DNA of 64,000 nt from Clostridium sp. 1001271st1 H5 (GTDB taxonomy: Bacteria; Bacillota; Clostridia; Lachnospirales; Lachnospiraceae). The stretch is taken from positions 62,001-126,000 of the forward strand of contig NZ_SPHO01000011.1 in assembly GCF_005845215.1 (NCBI RefSeq). The letters are read 5' to 3'. The translations under genes were made by a program, and so were the position numbers. The notes beneath the pieces are model-generated. The model was given only the letters and a program-made list of their open reading frames with translations. It ran no database searches and had not been told where the DNA came from. Positions 1 to 11,200 of the stretch are shown in pieces. Within the stretch, counting starts at the first letter, position 1; each line of letters starts with the position of its first letter.

Positions 1-10
1 GGCAGAGAAT

Positions 11-97
11 CCGGACGAACTCCATTAGAGTTCGAAGCGTTGTTGTAGTTCGTATTGCCATTGTTGTTCACATTAGCGAAATTAGCCGAAGAAACGA
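11..97 (-). repeat. DGR template repeat (TR)
   Basis: Non-coding template of a diversity-generating retroelement. Read on the minus strand it is rich in AAC/AAT triplets; in the frame of the targets it would encode ANVNNNGNTNYNNASNSN, the Asn-rich signature of DGR templates. By hand alignment it matches 1180-1266 (VR1) and 50109-50192 (VR2). It contains 25 template-strand adenines; 10 differ in VR1 and 14 in VR2, while only one non-adenine position differs (VR1, C to T, silent). It lies directly downstream of the Avd gene, the usual place for a TR. The reverse transcriptase expected next to it would be beyond base 1. Confidence 0.93.
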
Positions 98-112
98 CGC
101 ATAAATTAGACA

Positions 113-598
113 TTACCCTCTTAACTGTGACTTGATTCGGTTATCTCGTTGACGCCACTTCTTTATCAATCCGATTTCTCGGTCGATAGCTTTAACATAA
201 CGACTGTAGAGATTAACGTCCACTTCGAATATCTCAACGATTCGTTGCAGCTCTTTTAAAAGCTGCTCGCAGTTTACTATGGCTGTATTCTGATAATCTC
301 TTCTTTGTTCATACTCGTGTAGCGTAGTTGGATAGATAGAGTTTGCTGCTCGAACATTACTGGTCAGCATAGAAGCCAACTGATCAATACGATTTTTGTA
401 GTTCAGCATCAAATATCTATACCTTGAAAAATCTTCTGTCGCATCCTTTCCGTGAGCATATCTTACTCGGACAAGCTGATCCAAGTCTTTCACTCCGAAA
501 CTACGCTGCATGAAATCAATCAACATATCATGTAATTCGATGGAATATGTAATTGCTTCGAATTTAGATTCAGTCCGATCACTCACAAGAACACTCAT
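113..598 (-). CDS. avd: DGR accessory variability determinant (Avd-like)
   Basis: 161 residues, nearly all helical by composition, with charged/aromatic heptads as in the four-helix-bundle Avd family, a partner of the DGR reverse transcriptase that binds the template RNA. The call rests mainly on context: the stop lies 15 nt before the TR, the gene is downstream of VR1, and size and basicity fit. Its ATG overlaps the TGA of the XkdX-like gene (ATGA, 595-598), so translation is probably coupled to the tail operon. It is longer than a minimal Avd (about 120-130 aa). Confidence 0.8.
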   Translation of the reverse strand: MSVLVSDRTESKFEAITYSIELHDMLIDFMQRSFGVKDLDQLVRVRYAHGKDATEDFSRYRYLMLNYKNRIDQLASMLTSNVRAANSIYPTTLHEYEQRRDYQNTAIVNCEQLLKELQRIVEIFEVDVNLYSRYVKAIDREIGLIKKWRQRDNRIKSQLRG

Positions 599-738
599 GC
601 ATAATCCTTGTCTGTGATCTCTTTGAATTCTTCTTCCGTAATCCAGTTCTTTTTCACTGCATTCCGAACCCGTACTTCATTCCACATACCCAAATTGTAG
701 TAGCGTTTTACCTTGTCGTAATTCTTGCTATGTTCCAT
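595..738 (-). CDS. XkdX family small tail protein
   Basis: 47 residues beginning MEHSKNYDKVKRYYNLGMW. A small aromatic/charged N-terminus is followed by a stretch with NAVKKNWITEEEFKEITDKDY, the conserved 'AV..g.IT.eef.eITG' pattern of XkdX proteins found at the end of tail/baseplate operons in Firmicutes phages. AGGAGG is placed well upstream of the ATG at 736-738. The TGA overlaps the start of the Avd gene by 4 nt. Role in the tail is unknown in the family. Confidence 0.82.
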   Translation of the reverse strand: MEHSKNYDKVKRYYNLGMWNEVRVRNAVKKNWITEEEFKEITDKDYA

Positions 739-753
739 AACTGTTTCCTCCTT

Positions 754-1062
754 TTATAGTTCGATTTCAGACATCATGGCAACATATTCGATATCTGACT
801 GCATTTTAACAAAGGCCAGCTCTGTTTCTGGAACCTCCCGCAAGACAAACCAATACTTGTCATTGACCTTGGTAATCTGGACAAGTTCCATGTTCATGTG
901 AACTTCATCCTTTTCTCCATCGTTGATTGTTACGATCGAACAATTTCCGTCAAAAACGGACTCATTGATTTCCGATGAAGATATAAAGTTATTACCGTTC
1001 AACCTCAAATTATCAAGAACAGTTTCATCGGACAGAGTAATCTTATAAATCTTATCCTCCAT
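754..1062 (-). CDS. phage tail-module protein of unknown function
   Basis: 102 residues, acidic, with no recognised motif. It lies between the DGR-diversified tail protein and the XkdX-like gene, a position usually held by a short conserved tail-operon protein. The sequence looks like a small beta-rich domain (ITLSDETVLDNLRLNGN, then a KYWFVLREV strand). RBS AAAGGTG precedes the ATG. Function is not known. Confidence 0.7.
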   Translation of the reverse strand: MEDKIYKITLSDETVLDNLRLNGNNFISSSEINESVFDGNCSIVTINDGEKDEVHMNMELVQITKVNDKYWFVLREVPETELAFVKMQSDIEYVAMMSEIEL

Positions 1063-1137
1063 TTTGATTCACACCTTTCATTTAGATTTTTCTTTTTTTA
1101 TAGCACAGATTGTTGTCACCTGTGTACGGTTTTCGTG

Positions 1138-1152
1138 GGGGCACAGGGCCCC
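1138..1152 (-). other. GGGGC/GCCCC hairpin downstream of VR1
   Basis: Perfect 5-bp inverted repeat GGGGC-ACAGG-GCCCC just after the stop of the tail protein. 27 nt separate it from the end of the TR-VR homology. The same 15 bases occur at the same distance from VR2 (50067-50081). In the Bordetella phage DGR a hairpin/cruciform 3' of the VR promotes retrohoming; this is the likely counterpart. Confidence 0.75.
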
Positions 1153-1162
1153 TGGATTCAGA

Positions 1163-2134
1163 CTAACCAATAGCGAAGACCGGACGAACTCCATAAGAGT
1201 TCGAAGCGTAGTAGTAGTTCGTAATACCATAGCCGTACACAAAAGCGAAATTAGCCGAAGAAACGATATCTCTGAGCCAGAACGTTGCACGATTTGAGAT
1301 CATCTTCGGAACCACCGTAAACAAAGCAAGCTGCGTCTTTCCGATCGTATAACGGTTCACAACGACCGTACCATCTCCTGCCGGAGTAAAGACAAGGCTT
1401 CCGTACATCATAATTTCATTCGGAAGTTCCAGCGTAGAATCAAACCAAGCACCAGCCGAAGGATATCCATTCGAAACGGCGTTTGTCAGATATTCACGGT
1501 GGGTGAGAATCAAGTCACCAAAGGCACTCGCCGCCAACGTTTTCGCCTGCGCCAGATTCTTGGTGTACATTTTAGAACCAACATAGCCGCCGGTTGTGAT
1601 GTTCGTCTCATTCATCTGTGCGTTGTAAAGAGGTTTATCCGGCATGATAACCAGATGGGGCGTGGTGAAAGCCGTATCGCCGCAATTATACCAGTAATCA
1701 AAATCTACGATTCTCCATGTATAGCTGCCGATAGACCAGTAATCTCCAAGGAAAAATCCTTTGAAGGTTCCGTTCTTGATATTTGCCTTCTGGTCGTCTG
1801 TAATAACGCTCCCCAGATTTTTTCCTCTGTAAATCATGCGGCGCTGCTCCTTCGGAACAAAAGCGTCCAGAATTGCAAAGAGTGCATCGTCCGCACCAAT
1901 CGCTTTGTTCCCTGCTGCGGTGCCAATCAATAACTTATCATCCGCAGACAACGTATTGATTTGCGTAAGTTCCGACAGATTGACGCCGGAAATGAAATCC
2001 TGAGAACTGGTAAGCCCAATCAAGGATTTAATAAAATCAGTCACCATAATTGTTTTGGTTCCATTGTTACCATCAATCAAGACGATGTTGCTTTCATCTA
2101 GTGTCTGGACCTTCTGATAATCCGTAATTTTCAT
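1163..2134 (-). CDS. DGR-diversified tail/receptor-binding protein (target 1)
   Basis: 323 residues. The N-terminal 100 residues are probably a tail-attachment segment. The C-terminal 200 residues contain aromatic motifs (GDYWSIGSYTWRIVDFDYW, near the end FWLRD and YGVRPVFAIG) of the C-type-lectin-like fold used by DGR targets (DUF6273/Mtd-like). VR1 forms the last 30 residues. Placed after the baseplate genes and before XkdX/Avd, it is the best candidate for the adhesin that contacts the host. The receptor is unknown. Start ATG with GGAGG upstream. Confidence 0.85.
   Translation of the reverse strand: MKITDYQKVQTLDESNIVLIDGNNGTKTIMVTDFIKSLIGLTSSQDFISGVNLSELTQINTLSADDKLLIGTAAGNKAIGADDALFAILDAFVPKEQRRMIYRGKNLGSVITDDQKANIKNGTFKGFFLGDYWSIGSYTWRIVDFDYWYNCGDTAFTTPHLVIMPDKPLYNAQMNETNITTGGYVGSKMYTKNLAQAKTLAASAFGDLILTHREYLTNAVSNGYPSAGAWFDSTLELPNEIMMYGSLVFTPAGDGTVVVNRYTIGKTQLALFTVVPKMISNRATFWLRDIVSSANFAFVYGYGITNYYYASNSYGVRPVFAIG
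1180..1266 (-). repeat. DGR variable repeat VR1 (C-terminus of tail protein)
   Basis: Aligns base for base with TR 11-97. It differs at 11 positions, 10 of them template adenines. Eight of eleven template Asn codons are changed (F, Y, G, Y, I, Y, Y, Y) while the scaffold codons SSA, AS, GVRP are kept. It encodes about residues 290-318 of the 323-residue tail protein, the ligand-facing end of a C-type-lectin-like fold in known DGR targets. Confidence 0.93.
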
Positions 2135-2151
2135 CTCGATATGTCCTCCTT

Positions 2152-3282
2152 TTACCTAATACAAAAAATAACGCGGCCATCAATTGGCTGTCCGTTGCTA
2201 TCCAGAATTAAGGAGCTGGAATATGCACGCGCCACAATCGGGTCCACGTTACTATCAATGATAGTTCCTTCTGATGAATCGAGAAGATTATCGTAATTCT
2301 CGTATCCATTGTCATAAAGATTGTTGTATACGGTGAATTCCGTCCGAATCCCCTCTACAATTTCTTCAAGAATCGATGTCCTTTTTTGTAACTCTAATAT
2401 CTGGTTTGCCAGATTTGCTTCTACATCCTTCGAAAGAGTATCCTTCAACTGCTGGAACCACTCATCAAACAATGCCTGAGCATTTTCTCTCCATGCAGCC
2501 ATTTCAGATGTATTATTGTTTGTGTACTCGTTAAACCAGGTCGCCCATAACTGTTTCCAGTAAGCACTTGTTTCCTGCATATCTGCCGTTTGAGCAGCAT
2601 ACCAGTCGTTCCATTGTTTTTCCCATGCCAGATAAGATTTCTGGATTTCTTCCGTCTGGGTGCTGAACCATTTTGACCACTGGTCTTTCCAGAAAGCATT
2701 TGTCGCTTCCATATCAGATGTCTCTTTTTCATAAAATGCATCCCACTGGTCTTTCCACTGAGCAACCAAGGCGTCAATGGACATTTTCTCCAGTGGAGCT
2801 GTTACGAACGGACACTCCGATGTACCAACAGCATTGGTGATATTCGCCTGACGGATGGATGTAACGCCAGAATTTACCCGAATATAGGCCAATGGATACT
2901 GCCAACGGTCGGTCGTGCTAATCATTGTTGGTTTCGCTGGATTAGTAGCTGGCGTACCTTTGATGATTTTAATCGCATTTGCACGAACAGATTCACGAGC
3001 ATCTACTTCCAAAACAACCACATCAATCCGATTTAGAATAACTTCCGATTGTGGTACAGTCAAAGGAAGCAAGGCGTCATTCAACGTCCATGTATGATTA
3101 AACCAAGCTCGACCAATTCCGACATTCACCATCATGCCAGTAGACTCTTTCACCATCATAGCAGTCCCAACATGCTGCAAAATGCCGTCACGTATGATCC
3201 CGTCAAAAATGCTTGACATTTGAATGGCATCGTATCTCCGATCTTTATTCTTTGAGTTATAGAACCCATAAGTGACACTCAT
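2152..3282 (-). CDS. baseplate/tail fibre structural protein with Trp-rich repeats
   Basis: 376 residues. The N-terminus (MSVTYGFYNSKNKDRRYD) resembles baseplate upper-protein-like proteins of Firmicutes siphophages. Around residues 165-290 are four or five imperfect repeats of 25-30 residues with the pattern W..QW..W......d (for example FWKDQWSKWFSTQ, AWEKQWNDWYAAQ, YWKQLWATWFNEY), probably a long helical or coiled-coil stalk. The C-terminal region is beta-like and may carry the adjacent adhesin. It lies between the Gp37-like gene and DGR target 1. Confidence 0.7.
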   Translation of the reverse strand: MSVTYGFYNSKNKDRRYDAIQMSSIFDGIIRDGILQHVGTAMMVKESTGMMVNVGIGRAWFNHTWTLNDALLPLTVPQSEVILNRIDVVVLEVDARESVRANAIKIIKGTPATNPAKPTMISTTDRWQYPLAYIRVNSGVTSIRQANITNAVGTSECPFVTAPLEKMSIDALVAQWKDQWDAFYEKETSDMEATNAFWKDQWSKWFSTQTEEIQKSYLAWEKQWNDWYAAQTADMQETSAYWKQLWATWFNEYTNNNTSEMAAWRENAQALFDEWFQQLKDTLSKDVEANLANQILELQKRTSILEEIVEGIRTEFTVYNNLYDNGYENYDNLLDSSEGTIIDSNVDPIVARAYSSSLILDSNGQPIDGRVIFCIR

Positions 3283-3302
3283 TTTTCTTCACCCCTTTCC
3301 TG

Positions 3303-4373
3303 CTATTCTACGGTAACGAATGTCGGATACGAGTCGAGTCCTTCTTTGCTTTGAGAGCGAATGAATTCCGTTACCCGAGCTTTCCCCTCAATTCCGTATT
3401 CATTCACAATCTGTACCATATCTCCTAAGAAGAAATCCTCTCCATATCGGTACATCCTCGTTGTTTCAACCTTTCCTTCGAAAGATTTAGTTAAAACATT
3501 CTCTGCCAAGTTCTCCAAACCTCTTTGGGAAAGCTGCGCTTTATACTCAGCATCTGTCAGAGTTTCGTTATCTACGGTCGAAGAAACATCTCTGGCATCT
3601 GTGTAAAGTTCCCGTCGCTTCAAACCTGTTCCAGCTCCGGACGAGCAAGCCACGGTCGTAGTTCTCCGATCAGCCCCCTCTCCCTCTCCGGCAACCAAAG
3701 TGACTGTTTTCAAAGTTTTCTTTGATTCCAGATAATTGGTATTGATCACATTCTCAAATTTAGGAGAGAAAATGACATAGGGATTAGTAAACTGATCGTA
3801 GGAACGGTCTGTGCCGGCGTAGAGTTTAAAGACGAATTTGTTATCATCAGATAGTTTGATTCGGAAACCAATATTCTTAGAATCGCATAGCTTTTTTATA
3901 GCATCATACAGATTGTCTCCGGTAAACTGCGCGTCTACCGTCAGTCCAGTAATCGCTGGGTCTGTAGAAGCCTCGAATATCAGTCCTTCCACCTTTCGGG
4001 AAGCATCAGAAGGATTGATGATGTTCTCATCCAGCAGCTTTTTGATTCCATTTTGAAAGTTTCCGCTCAGAATCGTTTGCTTCCAAATGATGCGGCGTTC
4101 CAGAATGGATTCCAATGACCTTCCAGTGACCGTGAAGTGGTTTCCGTTTTCAGCATCAGACTCGATCTTTCTATCCTCGACAATCATAGTCTGGTCAGAT
4201 TCTTTCAGCCAGAGATAGTAGTCATCTTTCAGGATTTCAAGAACAGAATCGTTGATGCTTGTATATACCTCAAAATCTCCATAGGCGGAAAACCGCTCCG
4301 TCCATATCAATGACTCAAAGGTATCAAGCACAGAAAGCATTTTCAGAGAAGTATCCAGAACAATCAATTCCAT
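3303..4373 (-). CDS. tail-associated protein, siphovirus Gp37-like
   Basis: 356 residues. The opening (MELIVLDTSLKMLSVLDTF, then ESLIWTERFSAYGDFEVY) and the internal TGRSLESILERRI are typical of siphovirus ReqiPepy6 Gp37-like tail proteins, baseplate-hub components next to the distal tail protein. It follows the Dit-like gene (2-nt spacing) in the usual order tape measure, Dit, Gp37-like, fibre. Confidence 0.82.
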   Translation of the reverse strand: MELIVLDTSLKMLSVLDTFESLIWTERFSAYGDFEVYTSINDSVLEILKDDYYLWLKESDQTMIVEDRKIESDAENGNHFTVTGRSLESILERRIIWKQTILSGNFQNGIKKLLDENIINPSDASRKVEGLIFEASTDPAITGLTVDAQFTGDNLYDAIKKLCDSKNIGFRIKLSDDNKFVFKLYAGTDRSYDQFTNPYVIFSPKFENVINTNYLESKKTLKTVTLVAGEGEGADRRTTTVACSSGAGTGLKRRELYTDARDVSSTVDNETLTDAEYKAQLSQRGLENLAENVLTKSFEGKVETTRMYRYGEDFFLGDMVQIVNEYGIEGKARVTEFIRSQSKEGLDSYPTFVTVE

Positions 4374-4375
4374 AA

Positions 4376-5290
4376 CTATGCCCCCTCAAACGCCGTTCTG
4401 TTTTCAATCTTAAACTGCACGTTGGTTGTTCCTTCTTCAACCACATAAGCGAAAATATTATCGCCTTTTGATAGCTGAAACCAATCGGAATCTTTGTCAA
4501 GGCAGTTTAAAATATTAGTGTAGATACCGTTTCGAAGAAGCGTGATTGATTTATCCCCTTTGATTGTTGAGATAATGATTTCATCGCCAGCAACCATTCC
4601 AGAACCAGTTAGCTGCTTTAATTTATCAGTATCAATACGCATTACCTCTCTCGTCCCGGTATTGTAAATCGTGATGTTTCTCACATTTCCAATGGCATGG
4701 ATGGTAATCACAACCCCGATCTCGGCATCACCGGAGTAATATACCGTCTGCTCGGTTTCATTCTTAATCTCGCCAAATTCAATCAAGGACTCGGTTAAAG
4801 ATTCATTCGAAAAAGCGAACTCAAACAGAGGTTCCACTCCATAGAAGATAGTGGTATTAGTTCCATCCGGACCAGCAGAATAAAAATAAGGATCAGGACA
4901 CACGATTGAAATCTGCGTCGTCTCATCGCTGCTGAAAATATCTGGTTCATTTGATTCCACATAACCATAAGTCTCACAAATACGATTATCAGTCTCTATG
5001 AGAAGTGTTACTTTCTTCTTTATCGGAAAGTATTTGTAGGAGTCATGTCTTGTGTCTTCAATCTGAGGATTAAACATCAGTTTCAGAGACATAACGATAT
5101 TTCTGGAATTTACTCTTGCCGAGTTATACAGCGATCCGTCATTCGTAGAGATTTCGGTCGTGTTAATATCTGCCTTGCTCGGTCCCAATCCGCTGATAGA
5201 TTGAACAGCGAACCCGGATTCCTCCGGGAACGCTAATTCAAATCTTTTTGATTCGCCCAAGTAATTAGTTACAGTTACTGCTCTAATCAT
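4376..5290 (-). CDS. distal tail protein (Dit-like) / phage tail family protein
   Basis: 304 residues beginning MIRAVTVTNYLGESKRFEL, with the early pattern FAVQSISGLGPSKADINTTE characteristic of Dit-like tail proteins, which form the ring at the tail tip. A central part (about 90-140, 'DNRICETYGYVESNEPDIF', 'CPDPYF') matches the conserved Dit core. The start overlaps the end of the tape measure gene by 4 nt (ATGA), as expected for coupled tail genes. Confidence 0.82.
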   Translation of the reverse strand: MIRAVTVTNYLGESKRFELAFPEESGFAVQSISGLGPSKADINTTEISTNDGSLYNSARVNSRNIVMSLKLMFNPQIEDTRHDSYKYFPIKKKVTLLIETDNRICETYGYVESNEPDIFSSDETTQISIVCPDPYFYSAGPDGTNTTIFYGVEPLFEFAFSNESLTESLIEFGEIKNETEQTVYYSGDAEIGVVITIHAIGNVRNITIYNTGTREVMRIDTDKLKQLTGSGMVAGDEIIISTIKGDKSITLLRNGIYTNILNCLDKDSDWFQLSKGDNIFAYVVEEGTTNVQFKIENRTAFEGA

Positions 5291-8200
5291 GTGTTACCCA
5301 CCAGCCCTTTCATCGCCGAAAATTGATTCTTTGTCTGCCGATAAATATCAATTCTCGACAGAGCTTTAGGCGAATAATTATTTTGCGTGAATTGATAGGT
5401 ATTTCCCGTAGGAGAACTTTCTCCATTTTGAACTTCCATTTCAGAAACACGATCATTCATCCCAGTGCTGACAGATAATGCCTGATTTCTGCTAAACAAA
5501 GTATTCAGCCTTCCGGTCCCTGCTTCTACAGCGGATAGGTCAAGAACCGGTCGAATGGTGGGCTGAACATCCATGTCTGCATCTACATAGTCTGCAATCT
5601 TGGAAATGATGTCATTCAGTCCATCGATAGAAGATCTGGCAATTTCCCGTCCAGCCTTTCCAGCCTTGGAAACATTGTCAATCAACGCATTTATGAAGCC
5701 GACTCCTGCAAAGTTACCGATTCCATAAAAGCGTTTAGAAGGAGAATGCTCGTCCAATTCGTCTTCCGCTGCTTCAGCGGCTGCGGCTGCCATAGCTCTT
5801 GCTTTTGCTTCTGCTTTCCAGGTATTTTCGCTGATACCATCACAGAAACCATCGACCAAGTATGAACCGGCAGATTTGAACTGACTATAATAGTCTTTGA
5901 TGGCAGTTACAGAGCCACTCAGCGTAGTTGTAAAAGCTGTTCGGAGTTCACTATCTTTGCTTCTCACACCGGCGATAAACTTAACCATGCACTCTCTACC
6001 AGTCGAGGTAAACTCCGCATATTTATTTTTAATCACCGTAAGACAAGCGCTGATAATGTTTGTAAACGCCAGCCTCGCACTACTGTCCTGCGATCTGACG
6101 CCGGCAATAAGCTTCACCATCGTCTGGGTTCCAGTTGACGTAAATTCCCCGTACTTATTTCGTATTGCAGTCAAACAACCGCTAACGATATTGGTAAAGG
6201 TTGTTCTGGAAGAACTATCCTGAGACCGTACACCGGCGATAAACTTAACCATAAGTGTAGAGCCACTGGTTTGGAACTCTCCCTGTTTCCCATTGATTGC
6301 CGTCAGCACAGCCTGAACCAGCGTAGTGAATGTCGTTGTCAGTTCGGATTTCTTCGCATTTGCGCCATTGATGAAGGATGACAACATACTTGAAGCTGCG
6401 GCTGTTACTTTCGATTCTGCATTATTGAATGCATTGATAAATCCGGTTACACCGGTTTCGCCAAGCGTTGTCAACGCAGAGCTGAAGGAAGTCATACCGC
6501 TTGTATCCAGACCAACCATCCCATTTGCCATACTGACAAGCCGGTTTGTCTGGGTAATCACTCCGGACAACAACGTCGTATCAATACCACTGATGCTGTT
6601 GTAATAATTACTGAAATGAGAACCGAACGAAGCCATATCGCTACCGAAGCTGGAAAGTGTCATATCATCGGAGAACCATCCGCCTTCTTTTGGAAGACTT
6701 TTCTGAAGCTCAACAATGGATGTAGCAGCATTAGTTGTAGTGGTAACGATGTTCGCATCCACATCTTTCATATAGTCGGAATATTGTGCGAAGCTCTTAC
6801 CAAAGGAGACCAAACTTGTGCCAAAAGCAGCAATATCATTGTCTCCGGTAAACCAACTCACCAATCCACCTGTATTCGGTAACGTATTCGCCAACTCAAC
6901 CACTGCTTTGCCAGCCGTTGCGGAGTTCGTAACGGCCTCCACATCAATGCCCGCAATCGCATCAGAGTAGGATTTCATCGCTCTGCCAAATGGCACCAAC
7001 TTCTCCCCGAACGTGTCCATGTCGTTCTCTCCGGTAAAGAAGCCCACGACACCGCCACTGTTGGGAACAGTATTTGCCAATTCGATTAAAGCCTTTCCCG
7101 CAGTAGCAGATTCCACGATTACATTCGCATCCAAACCTCTTACCGCCTGAGAGAACAGCATCATCGCCTCGCCGAACGGTACAAGCTGCTCGCCAAACGC
7201 ATCCATATCATTTTCGCCAGCAAAGAAACCTACCACGCCTCCAGAATTCGGAATTGTGGTTGCCATTTCAGCCATAGCCTTTCCTGCGGTAGCAGCATTC
7301 GTTACGGTATCTGCATCTAGTCCTCTTACGGCATTTGCAAACCCCATCATTGCTTCGCCAAATGGAATAAGCTGGGCGCCGAAAGCACTCATATCGTTCT
7401 CACCCGTAAAGAAGCCGATGACTCCTCCGGAATTCGGAAGGGTTGCCACCATCTCCGCAAGTGTCCTTCCCGCCGTAGCCGCATTTGCCACCAATTCCCC
7501 GTCCATACCAGCAATGGCAATAGAGAAATCTCGCATCGCTTCACCAAATGGAACGAGTTGAGTAGCAAAGTCGCTCAGAGAAGATCCTCCTGTAATCCAG
7601 GAAGTCAATCCGTTCAAAATATCGGCAGCGGTCAGAATAAGAATTGTTTCTGCCAATGCTTTTACGCCATCCAGCATAGAAGGATTAAGCTGTGTAGCAC
7701 CTTCGATAAATGGCTGCACATTCGTCATAAACGCAGAAAGATCTGAACCAATTTGAGGGAATTGACTTGAAACTCCAGACATGAAACCGCCGACAATTCC
7801 GCCAACAAATTGACCGATAGCCGTACCAATTCCCTGCAATAGATTTCCGCCCTCACCGATAAGCCATTCCAATCCCGGAATCTGAGCCAAGGCACCGACA
7901 GCCGCCAGAACCAATGCCAACTCTGCAATGACTGCTCCCATCCCGAGAACGCCAAGCATGGCTCCTGGTACCAACGATGCCACTGCACTAAGAGCAAGCA
8001 TGATTGCTGAAAGCAAACCAATTCCAGCGATTCCTTTGATGAGTACATTTACGTCAATACCACTCAAAGCATCGATTACGCCATCAAAGAAAGCCATCAG
8101 CAGCTCCACACCGGCTACAATCAGTTCTGGCAATTTTGTCGTGATAGCCTGGATAATTCCGATCAGAATATCGAATAACTGCTCTACGATGATCGGCGTA

Positions 8201-11200
8201 TGCTCAACCAGAGCCGAAAGCACACTGTCAACCAAGACAAATAGTCCGTCCACGACTGCTGGAACAGCCGTAACCAAAGCCTCAACTGCTGCAAGTACCA
8301 ATACTGTAAATGCCTCGGCAATAGCCGGTCCCCCATTTGCAATTACTCCTGCGAGAGAAAGGATTCCTTCGCCTATCGCTTCAAACAGCAATGGAATCAG
8401 ACTGAGAATACTGGATACCGCCACTACAAGGGATGCCGCTCCCGCTGCTCCGGATACTGCCAGAGCAGAAAGTCCAGTGGAAAATGCGAGAATACCAGCA
8501 CCTGCGGCCAGACATCCTACTCCCAATACGGCAATAGCGGCTGAAAGTCCTAAAATAGCCGGAGTCAATGGTCCTAATGCCACTCCTGCAACACCGAGAA
8601 CGGTGAAAGAGCCGGCCAGTGCCACCAACCCTTTGGCGATGCTCTCCCAAGACATATTCCCCAATGACTTGAGAACCGGGGTAAATATCGCCAATGCAGC
8701 GGACACGGTAAGAACCGCTGCCGCACCCGGAAGTGCAGTTTTCATTGCGTTGAGTGCCACAACAAGAATGGTCATGGAACCTGCAAGGGTTACCAGTCCT
8801 CTGGCAATTTCATCCCAAGACATTCCGCCCATATTTCGAACTGCTTCGCCAATAATGAGTAATGCTGCACCGACCTCCACCATTCCAGTCGCTTTCGACA
8901 TCATTCCTTTTGGAAGTAGATTCATCGCAACCGTTACAGCAGCCATAGAACCAGCCATTGTGGTAAGACCTCGTCCAATCTCCCCCCATGTCAAGTTCCC
9001 CATCTTTTCCACTGCTTCCCCAAACACGAGCATAGCCGCCCCAAGAATTGTCATTGCTGTAGCGGTAGAAATCACATGCTTCGCATTGGCTGTCACTTTG
9101 GTGAATACCGCCAGTTCGGTAAGAACCACCGCAACCGCAGATAATCCCTTCAAAAGAGTGGAAATATCCAAAGCACCAAATGCTCCAACCGCATTCGCCA
9201 GAATATTGATGGACGCCGCAAGAAGAACCAAACCAGTTCCTTTCAGAACACCCATCCCATCCAAATCCGTAGCTTTCAGGAACAACGCCAGTTCGGTGCA
9301 AAGAACGCCGACTCCAATCAGACCTTTCGCCAAAGAGCCTACATCCAACGCTCCCAAATCTTCAACTGCTCCTACAAGCACTCGAATCGCTGCTGCAAAT
9401 ACTACTAAACCAGCAGAACCTTTTATCAACCCCTTCGATGTTTTGGAAAGAGCTGTCGCAGATGCTACCAGAATAGCGGATAACCCGGCAACGCCAACCA
9501 ATCCTTTCAGAAGCTCATCCCAATCCAAACCGGATAATTTCTGAACTGCGCCTGCAAGAATAAGAACAGCGGTAGACATCCCAATCATCGCAATGGTCAA
9601 CTGTCCCATTCCTTTGATTGCCGCTCCGTTCATTATCTTTTCAAAGATGGCCATTGAACCAAGCAGTTCGACGAACAGAACACTCAAAGCTCCCAAGGAC
9701 GCATTCAGCTTTTCGGAATCAACCAGGGATAACGCCACAATCGCTGCGGTCAGGATTGCCATAGCTCCGGCAATCTTCAGAAGAGTGCCAGCTTTCAGAC
9801 TTGACTGCCATGCTTCAAGACTCCCCTTAACTCCATCCAAAATATCTTTGAATGAACCAAGAATTCCGCCGCCGTTTTCGGTGATTTCCGATAGAGAGTC
9901 AATAAACTTTTTCACCCCGATTAGAATTGCAGAAAACAATCCGGTATTGATTAAATCCAAAATTGGGTCAAAACTTGCGGTATCAAATGCTGTGAGAATT
10001 GCTTCCCCAAGGTTTCCAAACGCATTTGCGACAATGGAACCCAGCTTCAATAAAACAGGCGCTGCCTTCTCGACAATCCCAATAATTCCTTCAAATGCCT
10101 TCTTTACCAGTTCGCCTAATTTTACAAACGGTTCAAACCGAGTCTGTACCTTATCCGCAAAATTATCGAGACCACTGGTATCAACATTCGCAAACTCGCT
10201 GAACGCATCGGCAACTGTTTTTACAAAAGTCTTTATTCCATCCGCAATTGGTTTCAGGAAATTCCCGATTCCTTCGATAGCTTTGTTAAAGGCATCGGAC
10301 GATTTAATAGCTTCATCGATACTAACAATGAAATCTCCAATGCTGGCCGTAAACCCGAGAATTCCATCTCCGGCCGGAGCCACATAACCAATCAGATCTG
10401 CAAATCCACCAACAAGCGCTTTGACACCTTGAAGTCCAATATCAAATAAAGCGAATACCCCTTTGAATGTTCTCTTCAGGTTATTCGCTGTTTCTTCGCC
10501 CATTTTGAATTTTTCGGTAAGTTCCTGTAATCCTACAGTGAGATTGTAAAGCTGTTCTCCGGTCATCGGCGGAAAGACTTCTCTAAACGCTTCTTTAACT
10601 GGCTTTATAATGCTTAAAACACCCTCGAAAGCATTCCTTACCGCTTCAATCAACGCAGTTCGTCCGCCAAGATCTTTCCAATCCTGCAACATCTTATTTC
10701 TCGCTTCGGCAGAAGCATTTACCATGTTGCCAAGGGCGTTGCTAACCTCAGTTAAAAGTTCTTTTGCCTCTTCGAAATCACCAATGATGATTTCCCAACT
10801 CTGAGTCCAACCAGACTGAACCGATTCTTTCAGGGTGTCCCATAACTGCGTGAATGTCTTTACCTTGGTAGCTGCATCCAATGCTGTCTGAGCCAGTTTT
10901 GTAATCTCTTTAGCTTGTTCTTCGGTATATCCCTGAGCGATAAGATCTGCTTCTGAGTAAGCTCCAGACAACTGTGTCAGAGTTTCGGTCAACACCTCTG
11001 TTGTCAGCCATCCACCTTCGGTCAGAGAAGCTCTGAATGAACCATACTGTTCAATCATCGCATCCATGTTGGTTCCGAAATGTTCTGCGGTTCGAGTTAA
11101 GGCGTCTTGAAATAGCTGACCGCCCATTCCCGCATTTACAACGGAATTCCAGTCTTGCAAACTAACCTTGCCCGCTGCAATCGCCTGCGAAAGCTGATAC

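Noticed and set aside
1226-1226. Single VR1 difference at a non-adenine template base
   Set aside because: One silent C to T among 62 non-adenine positions is ordinary drift and does not argue against adenine-specific mutagenesis.
1078-1290. 70-residue minus-strand ORF similar to one at 49992-50210
   Set aside because: The similarity is real but arises because both overlap the two VR regions and hairpins in a different frame; they are shadows of the DGR repeats.
7928-9544. 538-residue plus-strand ORF antisense to the tape measure gene
   Set aside because: Low-complexity Ala/Pro/Thr/Ser translation that mirrors the Ala/Gly/Leu repeats of the tape measure protein; no RBS or domain. The same applies to 9593-10387.
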